Shown: piece after piece, positions 21,834-31,302 of the stretch
Position numbering within the stretch: position 1 is the first letter of the stretch
Layout: the number at the start of each line of letters is the position of its first letter
Assembly (NCBI GenBank): GCA_902571525.1
Contig: CACGCL010000001.1
Coordinates: forward strand, 1 to 64,000
Direction of reading: 5' to 3'
Source: an uncultured Pelagibacteraceae bacterium
GTDB taxonomy: Bacteria > Pseudomonadota > Alphaproteobacteria > Pelagibacterales > Pelagibacteraceae
Length of the DNA: 64,000 nt
Position numbers and translations under genes: made by a program
The notes under the pieces: generated by a model
The model's database searches: none
Seen by the model: the letters and a program-made list of their open reading frames with translations, nothing else
Told to the model about the DNA's origin: nothing

Positions 21834-23893
21834 ATATTTTTTCTCTCATCAACTAAACTTTGAACAACACTTGGATCTGCTAAAGTTGTAGTGTCTCCAA
21901 GTTGGTCATGTTCATTAGCAGCTATCTTTCTTAAAATTCTTCTCATAATTTTTCCTGATCTTGTTTTTGGCAATCCTGGAGAAAAGTGAATTAGATCTGG
22001 AGTAGCAATCGGCCCTATCTGTTTTCTTACCCATAACTTTAATTCTCTCTCTAGGTCTCCATCTGCTTTTTCTCCAACGTTAAGAGTTACATAACAATAA
22101 AGTCCGTTTCCTTTTATGTCGTGTGGATAGCCAACTACTGCTGCCTCAGCAACTTTTGGATGTGCAACAAACGCACTTTCAATTTCGGCTGTACCAAGGT
22201 TATGACCTGAAACTATTATCACATCATCAACTCTTCCTGTTATCCAATAGTATCCATCTTTGTCTCTCCTACATCCATCACCAGTAAAATATTTTCCATC
22301 AAACTGTGAAAAATAAGTTTCAATAAATCTTTTGTGATCACCATAAACTGTTCTCATTTGTCCTGGCCAGGACTGAGCGATACATAGTCTTCCTTGTGCT
22401 TCTCCTTTTAAAACTTTTCCTTCTTTATCAACTATAACTGGTTTAATACCATAGAAAGGTTTTGTAGCTGAACCTGGTTTAAGATCTATTGCGCCAGTTT
22501 GAGGACTGATTAAAATACCACCGGTTTCTGTCTGCCACCAAGTATCAACGATTGGACACCTTGAGTCCCCGATGGTTTTGTAATACCACTCCCATGCCTC
22601 AGGATTTATTGGTTCACCAACTGTTCCTAATAATTTAAGAGTTTTTCTAGAAGTTTTTTTAACAGGCTTATCACCTTCTCTCATTAAAGCTCTTATCGCA
22701 GTAGGAGCCGTATAGAAAATATTAACTTTATATTTATCTATTATTTGCCACCATCTAGATGAGTCAGGGTAAGTTGGTATTCCTTCGAACATTAGAGTGG
22801 TTGCACCATTGGCCAAGGGTCCATAAATAATATAGCTATGACCTGTGACCCAACCAATATCTGCAGTACACCAGTAAATATCTTTCGATTTATAATTAAA
22901 AATATATTGATGAGTCATTGATGCGTAAACCATATAGCCACCAGTAGTATGAAGTACTCCTTTTGGTTTTCCAGTAGATCCTGAAGTATATAAAATAAAA
23001 AGAGGATCTTCAGCACTCATTTCCTCAGGTTCACAATATGATGAAACATTTTTTGTAATATCGTGATACCAAACGTCTCTACTACTATCCCAACTTATGT
23101 CGTTGCCTGTTCTTTTAACTACTACACACTTTTTAACATTTGGACAATTTAATAGCGCTTCATCTGTAATAGATTTCAAAGGAATAGTTTTACCACCCCT
23201 TACACCTTCATCAGCTGTTACGACAAAATCTGAGTCACAATCATTTATTCGTCCAGCTATACTGTCAGGAGAAAAACCACCAAAAATTATGGAATGGATA
23301 GCACCAATTCTTGCACAAGCTAACATAGTATAAGCTAGCTCAGGTATCATTGTTAAATAAATGGTTACTCTATCCCCTTTTTGTACTCCAATTTCTTTCA
23401 AACCATTTGCAATTTTGCAAACCTCACTATGTAATTGCTTATATGTAATTTTTTTTTGTGATTTCGGATCATCACCAACCCACATAATTGCTGTTTTATC
23501 TTTATTATTTTTTAAATGCCTGTCTATACAATTCGCTGAGGCATTTAATGTACCATCATAGAACCATTTAATATTTACATCTGAGGCACTATATTTTACG
23601 TCTTTTATTTTTGTATATGGTTTAATCCAAGTTATTCTTTTACCTTCTTTTCTCCAAAACCCATCATTATCTTTTAATGAATGATTATATTTTTTTTCAT
23701 AGACATTCTTGCTTACAATTGCTTTTTTTAGCCACTCAGATTTAACTTTATATATTTTTTCAACAGATTTATTATTACCTTTTAATTTTTTTACTTTTCT
23801 CTTTTTTAACTTAGACCTCTTACTTTTATTTCTTTTTTTTATAATTTTTTTTCTTTTCTTAGCTTTTTTTTTATTTTTTTTTCTTTTAGCCAT
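21830..23893 (-). CDS. acs: Acetyl-CoA synthetase with Lys/Arg-rich N-terminal extension
   Basis: [54 protein letters not shown]; extra basic N-terminal segment. Confidence 0.96.
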   Translation of the reverse strand: MAKRKKNKKKAKKRKKIIKKRNKSKRSKLKKRKVKKLKGNNKSVEKIYKVKSEWLKKAIVSKNVYEKKYNHSLKDNDGFWRKEGKRITWIKPYTKIKDVKYSASDVNIKWFYDGTLNASANCIDRHLKNNKDKTAIMWVGDDPKSQKKITYKQLHSEVCKIANGLKEIGVQKGDRVTIYLTMIPELAYTMLACARIGAIHSIIFGGFSPDSIAGRINDCDSDFVVTADEGVRGGKTIPLKSITDEALLNCPNVKKCVVVKRTGNDISWDSSRDVWYHDITKNVSSYCEPEEMSAEDPLFILYTSGSTGKPKGVLHTTGGYMVYASMTHQYIFNYKSKDIYWCTADIGWVTGHSYIIYGPLANGATTLMFEGIPTYPDSSRWWQIIDKYKVNIFYTAPTAIRALMREGDKPVKKTSRKTLKLLGTVGEPINPEAWEWYYKTIGDSRCPIVDTWWQTETGGILISPQTGAIDLKPGSATKPFYGIKPVIVDKEGKVLKGEAQGRLCIAQSWPGQMRTVYGDHKRFIETYFSQFDGKYFTGDGCRRDKDGYYWITGRVDDVIIVSGHNLGTAEIESAFVAHPKVAEAAVVGYPHDIKGNGLYCYVTLNVGEKADGDLERELKLWVRKQIGPIATPDLIHFSPGLPKTRSGKIMRRILRKIAANEHDQLGDTTTLADPSVVQSLVDERKNI

Positions 23894-23902
23894 AATTTTT
23901 TT

Positions 23903-24316
23903 TTAGATGTTTCCCATCCTATTTAAAATCTTCCAGCTTTTAGAGTCAATAGGCATTACTGATAATCTGCTTTGTTTTATCAGCAGCAAATGTTGCAGAT
24001 TCTTTAATTTCCTTATTTTTTGTAAGCTGATAGGGTTTTTCAATTTTTTTTCAAACTTTACTTTTACTGCCACAAACTTTCCCATTTTATCTGTTGGGTC
24101 AACATAGGCTGTTTTTATAACTCTTACAATCCCAACAATTTCTTTACCTATGTTGGAGTGATAAAAAAAACACAAATCACCAACTTGCATATCTTTTAAA
24201 TTATTGGCGGCTTGATAATTTCTAACTCCGTCCCAATCCACACCTTTAATGCCGGCTTTTATTTGTTGATCAATTGACCATACATTAGGTTCAGATTTCA
24301 ATAACCAATATTTCAT
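23903..24316 (-). CDS. EVE domain protein (thymocyte nuclear protein-like)
   Basis: YWLLKSEPNVWSIDQ...WDGVRNYQAANNLKDMQVGDLCFFYHSN. Confidence 0.93.
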   Translation of the reverse strand: MKYWLLKSEPNVWSIDQQIKAGIKGVDWDGVRNYQAANNLKDMQVGDLCFFYHSNIGKEIVGIVRVIKTAYVDPTDKMGKFVAVKVKFEKKLKNPISLQKIRKLKNLQHLLLIKQSRLSVMPIDSKSWKILNRMGNI

Positions 24317-24386
24317 TTTACCAAATATTTTTAATATATTTTAATTATTATGATTTAATATAAAATAATAATAACTTTTTATCATT

Positions 24387-26366
24387 ATGAAAAACAAAAT
24401 TAATAAAATTTTAGAATTAATTAAACTTAATAAGTTTAATGATGCAAAGATTATTGGAGATTCTATTAAAAAAGATTTAGAAAAAAACTATGAATTCTTA
24501 AATATTTATGGTTATATTTTGTTCAGACTTGAAAATAATGAAGAGGCAATTAAGCTATATAAAAAAATAATTAAAATAAAACCCGATTACGCTTTTGCTT
24601 TCAATAATCTAGCAAATGTATACTCTAAATTAAATAAGCTTGAGGATGCAATTAAATATTTCAACCAAGCATTAAAACTTAAGTCAGATTATTTTGAAGC
24701 ATCATATGGACTTAGTGACGTATATTTTAAGATGCAAAATTATGATGATGCACTTTTATACATAAATAAGTCTATACAGCTCAAACCAAGTTATCTGCCT
24801 CCTGTGAAGAGCAAATTAAATCTTTTAAAAGTAATGGAAAAAAAAAAAGATATTTTGAAATTTCTAAATGATATGATTATCCAATTCCCTGACGATGCTT
24901 ATTTTTATAGTGAGAAGGGGTTAGTTTTATCTGATCTTGGCAAACAAAGAGAGGCAATTAATTCCTATAAAAGTGCTTACTTAATTGAACCTGACTATCC
25001 TTATATTTTAGGCAATATTGTTTTTGATAAATTGATAAATTGTGAGTGGGATAAAATAGAAAATTATTATGATGAAATACTTTTCAAAACTAAAAATGAT
25101 AAAGAAGTAGCAGACCCTTTAACAGTATCTTATATTTTTGATTCACTGGAGTTGCAAAAAAAATCAGCTGAAATTTGGACAAACTTTAAATATCCTGGAA
25201 TTCATAAAAAAAATCAATTACCCAAACTAAAAAATAAAAAAAAGATAAATATTGGCTATTACTCAGCAGATTTTAGAAATCATCCCGTGGGTCACTTAAT
25301 ATCAAGAACAATAGAATTACATGATAAATCAAGATTTAATGTGCATGGTTTTTATTTTGGAAAAAAACACAAGAAAGATGATCCTTACCATTCAAGACTT
25401 AAAAAAGCTTTTCATGAATATCATAATGTTGCTGATAAGAGTGATGAGGAAATTGTTAATTTTTCAAGAGAATTAGAAATAGACATCGCTATTGATTTAA
25501 TGGGGCATACAGGAGGATTTGAAAATCGTTTAAATATTTTTCTGAACGAATGCGCACCTGTTCAAGTGAATTACTTAGGTTACCCTGGAACTTTAGGAAC
25601 TGATAAGATTGATTACATTATTGCTGATAGAAATTTAATTCAAGAAGAAGAAAAAAAATTTTACTCAGAAAAAATAATTTATTTACCAAACTCATACCAA
25701 CCTTCTGAAAAGGAACGCCATATATCAGATAAAAAATTTACTAAAGAACAATTTAATCTACCCAATGACAAATTTATTTTTTGCTGTTTTAATTCTAATC
25801 AAAAAATTTTAAAAATTGTTTTCAATCTTTGGGTGGAAATTTTAAAAAAAACCCCAAAAAGTATATTATGGCTTCTTTCAAAAAATGAAAAATTTATAAA
25901 AAATTTGAAACATGAATTCGAAAAAAATAAAATAAATCCTGAAAGAATTATATTTAGCGAACCGATGCCCGTAAAAGAACATTTAGTAAGAATTAACTTT
26001 GCAGATTTATTTTTAGATACCTTCCCTTACAATGCTCATACCACGTGCAATGACTCCATCTGGGCAGGTGTACCTGTTTTAACAAAGATAGGAAAAACAT
26101 TTCACAGCAGAGTTGCCTCAAGCTTATTAAAAACAAGTGGTTTGGAGGAATTAATCACCCACTCAGATGAAGAGTATGTGAGTAAAGCTATACAAATTGC
26201 AAATGATGAACAATATTTAAAACATTTAAAAAATAAATTAAATAATTTTAGAGACTTAAATCCATTATTTGATAGTAAATTATATACAAAAAATTTAGAG
26301 CAAGCATATGAGATAGTTTTTAAAAATCACTTTCACAAAAAAGATCCAGATGACGTTTACTTATAA
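24387..26366 (+). CDS. TPR-repeat O-GlcNAc transferase-like (GT41, SPINDLY/OGT type) protein
   Basis: Multiple TPRs; GYYSADFRNHPVGHLISRTIELHDKSRF, LMGHTGG, VNYLGYPGTLGTDKIDYIIAD, TTCNDSIWAGVPVLTKIGKTFHSRVASSLL. Confidence 0.9.
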   Translation: MKNKINKILELIKLNKFNDAKIIGDSIKKDLEKNYEFLNIYGYILFRLENNEEAIKLYKKIIKIKPDYAFAFNNLANVYSKLNKLEDAIKYFNQALKLKSDYFEASYGLSDVYFKMQNYDDALLYINKSIQLKPSYLPPVKSKLNLLKVMEKKKDILKFLNDMIIQFPDDAYFYSEKGLVLSDLGKQREAINSYKSAYLIEPDYPYILGNIVFDKLINCEWDKIENYYDEILFKTKNDKEVADPLTVSYIFDSLELQKKSAEIWTNFKYPGIHKKNQLPKLKNKKKINIGYYSADFRNHPVGHLISRTIELHDKSRFNVHGFYFGKKHKKDDPYHSRLKKAFHEYHNVADKSDEEIVNFSRELEIDIAIDLMGHTGGFENRLNIFLNECAPVQVNYLGYPGTLGTDKIDYIIADRNLIQEEEKKFYSEKIIYLPNSYQPSEKERHISDKKFTKEQFNLPNDKFIFCCFNSNQKILKIVFNLWVEILKKTPKSILWLLSKNEKFIKNLKHEFEKNKINPERIIFSEPMPVKEHLVRINFADLFLDTFPYNAHTTCNDSIWAGVPVLTKIGKTFHSRVASSLLKTSGLEELITHSDEEYVSKAIQIANDEQYLKHLKNKLNNFRDLNPLFDSKLYTKNLEQAYEIVFKNHFHKKDPDDVYL

Positions 26367-27428
26367 TTGAACACCTGCCCCCTTAAGAAATTTAGCATTT
26401 TCATCTAATTGCCATCTAGGATCTACAGAAAAATCTAGCTTACTAAATTTTTTTTTTTTAAACTTTTTTAGACCAACAAGTGCGATCATAGCAGCATTAT
26501 CACTACATAAATCTATATCTGGAAAAATAGCTGTAAACCTTTCCTCTAAACAAATCCTGCTTATCGTCTCTCTTATTTCTTTATTTGCAGCTACACCGCC
26601 TGCAACTACTAATTTATTTCCTTTATAATTTTTTTTAAAATCATTAATGGCTATTTTTGTTTTTTTGTAAATAATATCTGAAATCGTTTTTTGAAATGAT
26701 GCAGCTAAATCGTATTTACCTTGTTTATTTTTAATTATTTTAGACGATCTAAAAACTGCAGTTTTAAGTCCCGCAAAAGACAAATTACAACCTCCTCTAT
26801 TAATAATTGGTTTTGGTAGAATAAACTTTTTTTGATTTCCCTTTTTTGCATACTGTTCGATTTTTGGACCGCCGGGAAATCCAAATCCTAATATCTTGGC
26901 AGTTTTGTCAAATGCCTCACCTAAAGCATCATCAATTGTAGTGCCTATTCTTTTATATTTGCCCAAACCTTTTACAATTAAATACTGAGTGTGTCCCCCT
27001 GAAATAAGTAAAAGCAAATAGGGAAATTTTATATTATTTTTAAACATAGGACTTAATGCATGACCTTCTAAATGGTTTACAGCTATTAATGGTTTTTTTA
27101 AAGCTAATGACAATGATTTTGCAAAATTAAAACCAACTGACAAACACACGATTAAACCAGGTCCTGCCGTAGCTGATATGGCGTCTATATTATCTAATTT
27201 TACTCTGCTCTTTTTAAGAGCTTTTTTTGTAATCATTAAAATTTTCTCTAAATGACTTCTTGCTGCTAACTCGGGCACCACACCTCCAAATTTCTTATGA
27301 ATCTCTTCTTGGCTAGATACAATATTAGCCAATATTTTTGGTGGTTTTGTTACATTATCTTGAATTATTGAAACAGCAGTCTCATCACAGCTTGTTTCTA
27401 TGCCCATTATAAGTATTTTTTTTTTCAT
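26361..27428 (-). CDS. tsaD: tRNA N6-adenosine threonylcarbamoyltransferase
   Basis: GIETSCDETAVSI, NHLEGHALSP, LLISGGHTQ. Confidence 0.97.
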   Translation of the reverse strand: MKKKILIMGIETSCDETAVSIIQDNVTKPPKILANIVSSQEEIHKKFGGVVPELAARSHLEKILMITKKALKKSRVKLDNIDAISATAGPGLIVCLSVGFNFAKSLSLALKKPLIAVNHLEGHALSPMFKNNIKFPYLLLLISGGHTQYLIVKGLGKYKRIGTTIDDALGEAFDKTAKILGFGFPGGPKIEQYAKKGNQKKFILPKPIINRGGCNLSFAGLKTAVFRSSKIIKNKQGKYDLAASFQKTISDIIYKKTKIAINDFKKNYKGNKLVVAGGVAANKEIRETISRICLEERFTAIFPDIDLCSDNAAMIALVGLKKFKKKKFSKLDFSVDPRWQLDENAKFLKGAGVQL

Positions 27429-27463
27429 AAATAATTTAATTAATATAGGTAAATTTAAATATT

Positions 27464-28375
27464 ATGAATAAAAAAAAAATAATCATAGGAGCTAGAGGAA
27501 GTAAATTAGCTGTTAAATATGCAGAAATCGCTATTAGGAAAATTAAAAAATTTTATCATGGAAAAATTGAGTTAAAAAAAATTGTTACAACGGGAGATGA
27601 AATTTTAAACCGTAGAACTTCTGATATTGGTGGCAAAGGGGAATTTATAAAGAATATAGAAAAAGAGTTAATTTCAAAAAAAATTGATATAGCTGTTCAT
27701 TCATTAAAAGATGTTCCATATAAAGAAACACCAGGTTTGATTATAAAAACATTTCTTAAAAGAAATTCGCCAAAAGAAGTACTGATAAGTAAAAATAATT
27801 TATCTTTTGAAAAGTTAAAGAAAAATTCTGTCATCGGTACTTCTTCTTTTAGAAGAGAATTTCAATTAAAAACGATGAGATCTGATTTAAAATTTAAACT
27901 TATAAGAGGAAATATTGACAGTAGAATAAAAAAAATTCACGAAAAAAAATATGATGCAATTATTTTAGCTAAGGCGGGCTTAAAGTGTTTAAAGATGACA
28001 AGTTTAATTACACAGGAATTTAATTGTAATAAGATCATCCCGTCAGCAGGCCAAGGGATAATTTCTCTACAATCAAGAAAAAATGACAACAAAATTAATC
28101 AACTTCTAAAAAAAGTTAATGACAAGGATACAGGAATTAGAGCTAAGACTGAGAGAGAAGTTTTAAAAATCTTAAAAGGTGACTGTAGTACAGCAGTTGG
28201 CATCTATTCATTCATTCAGAAAAAGAAACTGATTTTAAAAGCTGAGTTATTTTCTGTTGATGGAAAATTTAGGTATTTTTATGAACATTCTGATAAAATT
28301 GGGAACGCATTAAAAATTGGATCAATTGTTGGAAATTATTTAAAAAAAGTCTCTCATGGCAAATATAAAAATTGA
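27464..28375 (+). CDS. hemC: Porphobilinogen deaminase
   Basis: GARGSKLAVKYAE, DIAVHSLKDVP, LRGNIDSRIKK-like (IRGNIDSR), KGDCSTAVG. Confidence 0.96.
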   Translation: MNKKKIIIGARGSKLAVKYAEIAIRKIKKFYHGKIELKKIVTTGDEILNRRTSDIGGKGEFIKNIEKELISKKIDIAVHSLKDVPYKETPGLIIKTFLKRNSPKEVLISKNNLSFEKLKKNSVIGTSSFRREFQLKTMRSDLKFKLIRGNIDSRIKKIHEKKYDAIILAKAGLKCLKMTSLITQEFNCNKIIPSAGQGIISLQSRKNDNKINQLLKKVNDKDTGIRAKTEREVLKILKGDCSTAVGIYSFIQKKKLILKAELFSVDGKFRYFYEHSDKIGNALKIGSIVGNYLKKVSHGKYKN

Positions 28376-29075
28376 AATGCACATTTTATTAACTCGTCAA
28401 TTACAAGATTCAAACGATTTAATTCAAAAATTTAGATCTAATGGATTTAAAGTTTCAAACCTACCCTTATTAGAGATTAACAAATTAGATTACAATGAAA
28501 TAAAAATTTATAATTCTAATGCAATCATTTTTACCAGTTCTAATGCAATTAGATTTTTAGATTTAAAGAATATTAATAAGAATATTTCATGTTTTTGTGT
28601 TGGGTCATATACAGAAAAAACTGCAAGGTCTAATGGTTTCCAAAATGTATTTGCAGCTGACGGAAATGTTAGAAATTTGAAAGAACTTGTACAACAAAAT
28701 TTATCAGAAAAAGGTAACAAAATACTTTATGTAAGTGGAGATGTAGTGTCATATCCTTTAGATCAAGAGCTAATTTCTGAGGGGTACAATGTTGAAAGAT
28801 TGATAAATTATACTGTTAAACATATAGAAAATTTAGATTTATCATTTTTAAAGTCTTTGAAGAAAGATATGCCAAATTTAGTGTATGTTTACTCTGAAAA
28901 TAGTGCAAAAAGCTTTTTAAAATTAATTAAAAAATATGAATTAGTTGACTACTGGATGAATACCAATTTAATGTGCATTGGTGAAAAAACATCATCAATT
29001 TTAAATGTGATAAAATGGAAAAAAATATTTTTATTTAACCCTGGTGAAGAGGAATTTTTATTATATAAAATTTAA
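28356..29075 (+). CDS. hemD: Uroporphyrinogen-III synthase; likely true start 28377 (MHILLTRQ)
   Basis: HILLTRQLQDSNDLIQKFRSNGF, IIFTSSNAIRFL; directly follows hemC. Confidence 0.88.
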   Translation: MANIKIEMHILLTRQLQDSNDLIQKFRSNGFKVSNLPLLEINKLDYNEIKIYNSNAIIFTSSNAIRFLDLKNINKNISCFCVGSYTEKTARSNGFQNVFAADGNVRNLKELVQQNLSEKGNKILYVSGDVVSYPLDQELISEGYNVERLINYTVKHIENLDLSFLKSLKKDMPNLVYVYSENSAKSFLKLIKKYELVDYWMNTNLMCIGEKTSSILNVIKWKKIFLFNPGEEEFLLYKI

Positions 29076-29077
29076 AT

Positions 29078-30163
29078 ATGGAAGTTTTTATTAATTTAAA
29101 AGATTTATTTCTTTCTGTTTGGGATAAAGGAATTTTAGGAATTGATATTGGTCAGATACTAATTGGAATAGGAATTTTTTTAATATTTCTAATTTTTAGA
29201 GGATTAATTAGTAAATTAATTATAAAAAAATTGGAGCTTATCTCAAAAAAAACAACCAACAAACTAGATGATACTTTTGTAAAAGCTATGGTAGGACCAG
29301 CACGTTTTTTACCTATAGTTTTAGGTTTTTTCTTTGCAAGTTATTATATGACGTTTGCTGAGGATACCAGATCCTTTGTGGATACTATAAACAGAACTTT
29401 AATAACAATTTTATTATTTTGGATTATTCATCAAATAATTGAACCAATTTCATATATTTTAAGTGGATTAGACAAAATTCTTACAAGAGAATTAATAGGA
29501 TGGATAATTAAATCTTTAAAAATTCTTATTTTTATTTTAGGTGCTGCCGCTGTTTTAGAATTGTGGGGAATAAAAATTGGACCAATTATTGCTGGTTTAG
29601 GTCTTTTTGGAGTAGCTGTTGCGCTTGGAGCTCAAGATTTATTTAAAAATTTAATATCTGGGATTCTAGTTCTTGTAGAAAAAAGATTTAAAATGGGTGA
29701 TTGGATATTAGTGGAAGGTATAATTGAGGGAATTGTTGAAAAAATAGGATTTAGATCAACAACAATTAGAAAATTTGATAAATCATTAGCTATAATTCCT
29801 AATTTTCAGTTTGCAGAAAATGCTGTTATTAATGTGAGTCAAACCACTAATTGGCTCATAAGCTGGATAATTACTTTACAATATGACACAACGGTTGATC
29901 AGTTGAAGAGTATTAGAGATCAAATAGAAAAACATATTACGGAAAACAATGACTACGATAAAAAGGTAGGGCTTGCAGTTAGAGTTGATAAATTTTCAGA
30001 CAGCTCGATAGATATGTATGTAAGATGCTTCACCAAAACTAACAGTTGGAGCGAATGGTTAAAAGTCAAAGAAAAATTAGCTATTGAAATTAAGCAGATA
30101 GTTGAAAGAAACAAAGCTTCCTTTGCTTTTCCAAGTCAATCTATCTACGTCGAAAAAAAATGA
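29078..30163 (+). CDS. MscS-family mechanosensitive ion channel
   Basis: GLGLFGVAVALGAQDLFKNLISGILVLVEKRFKMGDWI, GFRSTTIRKFDKSLAIIPN. Confidence 0.93.
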   Translation: MEVFINLKDLFLSVWDKGILGIDIGQILIGIGIFLIFLIFRGLISKLIIKKLELISKKTTNKLDDTFVKAMVGPARFLPIVLGFFFASYYMTFAEDTRSFVDTINRTLITILLFWIIHQIIEPISYILSGLDKILTRELIGWIIKSLKILIFILGAAAVLELWGIKIGPIIAGLGLFGVAVALGAQDLFKNLISGILVLVEKRFKMGDWILVEGIIEGIVEKIGFRSTTIRKFDKSLAIIPNFQFAENAVINVSQTTNWLISWIITLQYDTTVDQLKSIRDQIEKHITENNDYDKKVGLAVRVDKFSDSSIDMYVRCFTKTNSWSEWLKVKEKLAIEIKQIVERNKASFAFPSQSIYVEKK

Positions 30164-30450
30164 TAGCTCTATTTTATTTATCATTACAAATTTTAAAATT
30201 ATATTCTTATGTTGTTATAGCAAATGTTATTATAAGCTGGTTAGTTGCATTTAATGTTTTAAATACGTCAAACAGATTCGTCTACCTGGTCTTAGATTTT
30301 ACATTTAGATTAACTGATCCTTTTTTGAAAAAAATAAGAGGTTTTACACCAAATTTAGGTGCTATTGATATTTCGCCAGTTATTCTTCTTTTATTGATAT
30401 GGTTTATAGAAATGTGTATGAAACTTTATATAGCACCTTTAATTTTTTAA
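30160..30450 (+). CDS. YggT family protein
   Basis: YSYVVIANVIISWLVAFNV...FRLTDPFLKKIRGFTPNLGAIDISPVILLLLIW. Confidence 0.92.
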   Translation: MIALFYLSLQILKLYSYVVIANVIISWLVAFNVLNTSNRFVYLVLDFTFRLTDPFLKKIRGFTPNLGAIDISPVILLLLIWFIEMCMKLYIAPLIF

Positions 30451-30456
30451 TTTGAA

Positions 30457-31302
30457 ATGATTATTATAGATGGAAAAAAAACTGCAGCAGACCTTAGATT
30501 AAATTTAAAAACTGAAGTAGATAATTTAAAAAAAAAATTTAATAAAGTACCTGGTTTGACAGTTATATTAATTGGTGAATACGCGCCAAGCAAAATTTAT
30601 GTACGTAATAAAGAAAAATCAGCCGAAGAAATTGGTCTAAAATCTGAAATTGTTAAATATCCTAAAACAGTTGACGAAAAGACAGTTTTAGAAAAGATTT
30701 ATGAACTTAATCAAGACGATACTGTTTCTGGTATTTTAGTTCAGTTACCTCTTCCAAAACATATTGATAATAAAAAAGTTATAGATGCAATTAATCCAAG
30801 AAAAGATGTGGATGGTTTTCATCCAAACAATGTAGGAAATTTATCGTCAGGATATAAAAGCTCAATCCCTTGCACTCCACTCGGATGCTATCTGCTTATT
30901 AAAAATATTGAGCCAAATTTAAGCGGAAAAAAAGCAGTTGTTCTTGGTAGATCTAATTTGAATGGAAAACCAATGACACAACTTTTGTTAAAAGAAAATT
31001 GTACAGTTACAATTACACATTCAAAAACAAAAAATCTAAAAGAAGAATGCTTAAAAGCTGATATATTAGTTGTTGCTGTAGGAATACCAAAACTTGTTAA
31101 AGGTGATTGGGTTAAAAAAGGAACTATAGTAATAGACGTTGGTATAAATAAAACTGATAAAGGGATAGTCGGTGATGTAGATTTTGATGAAGTTTCAAAA
31201 TCCGCAAAAGCAATCACACCGGTTCCAGGTGGTGTCGGACCAATGACAATTGCATGCTTATTAAAAAATACGATTGAGTGTTTTAAAAGATCTCTAGTTT
31301 AA
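30457..31302 (+). CDS. folD: Methylenetetrahydrofolate dehydrogenase/cyclohydrolase
   Basis: SGILVQLPLPKHID, KDVDGFHPNNVG, VLGRSNLNGKP, PVPGGVGPMT. Confidence 0.97.
   Translation: MIIIDGKKTAADLRLNLKTEVDNLKKKFNKVPGLTVILIGEYAPSKIYVRNKEKSAEEIGLKSEIVKYPKTVDEKTVLEKIYELNQDDTVSGILVQLPLPKHIDNKKVIDAINPRKDVDGFHPNNVGNLSSGYKSSIPCTPLGCYLLIKNIEPNLSGKKAVVLGRSNLNGKPMTQLLLKENCTVTITHSKTKNLKEECLKADILVVAVGIPKLVKGDWVKKGTIVIDVGINKTDKGIVGDVDFDEVSKSAKAITPVPGGVGPMTIACLLKNTIECFKRSLV

Noticed and set aside
23709-23906. Phe/Leu-rich 65-aa plus-strand ORF resembling a membrane protein
   Set aside because: It is the complement of the Lys-rich acs N-terminus; hydrophobicity is a by-product of the T tracts.
30888-31217. 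109-aa minus-strand ORF inside folD
   Set aside because: Antisense shadow frame, no family signature.
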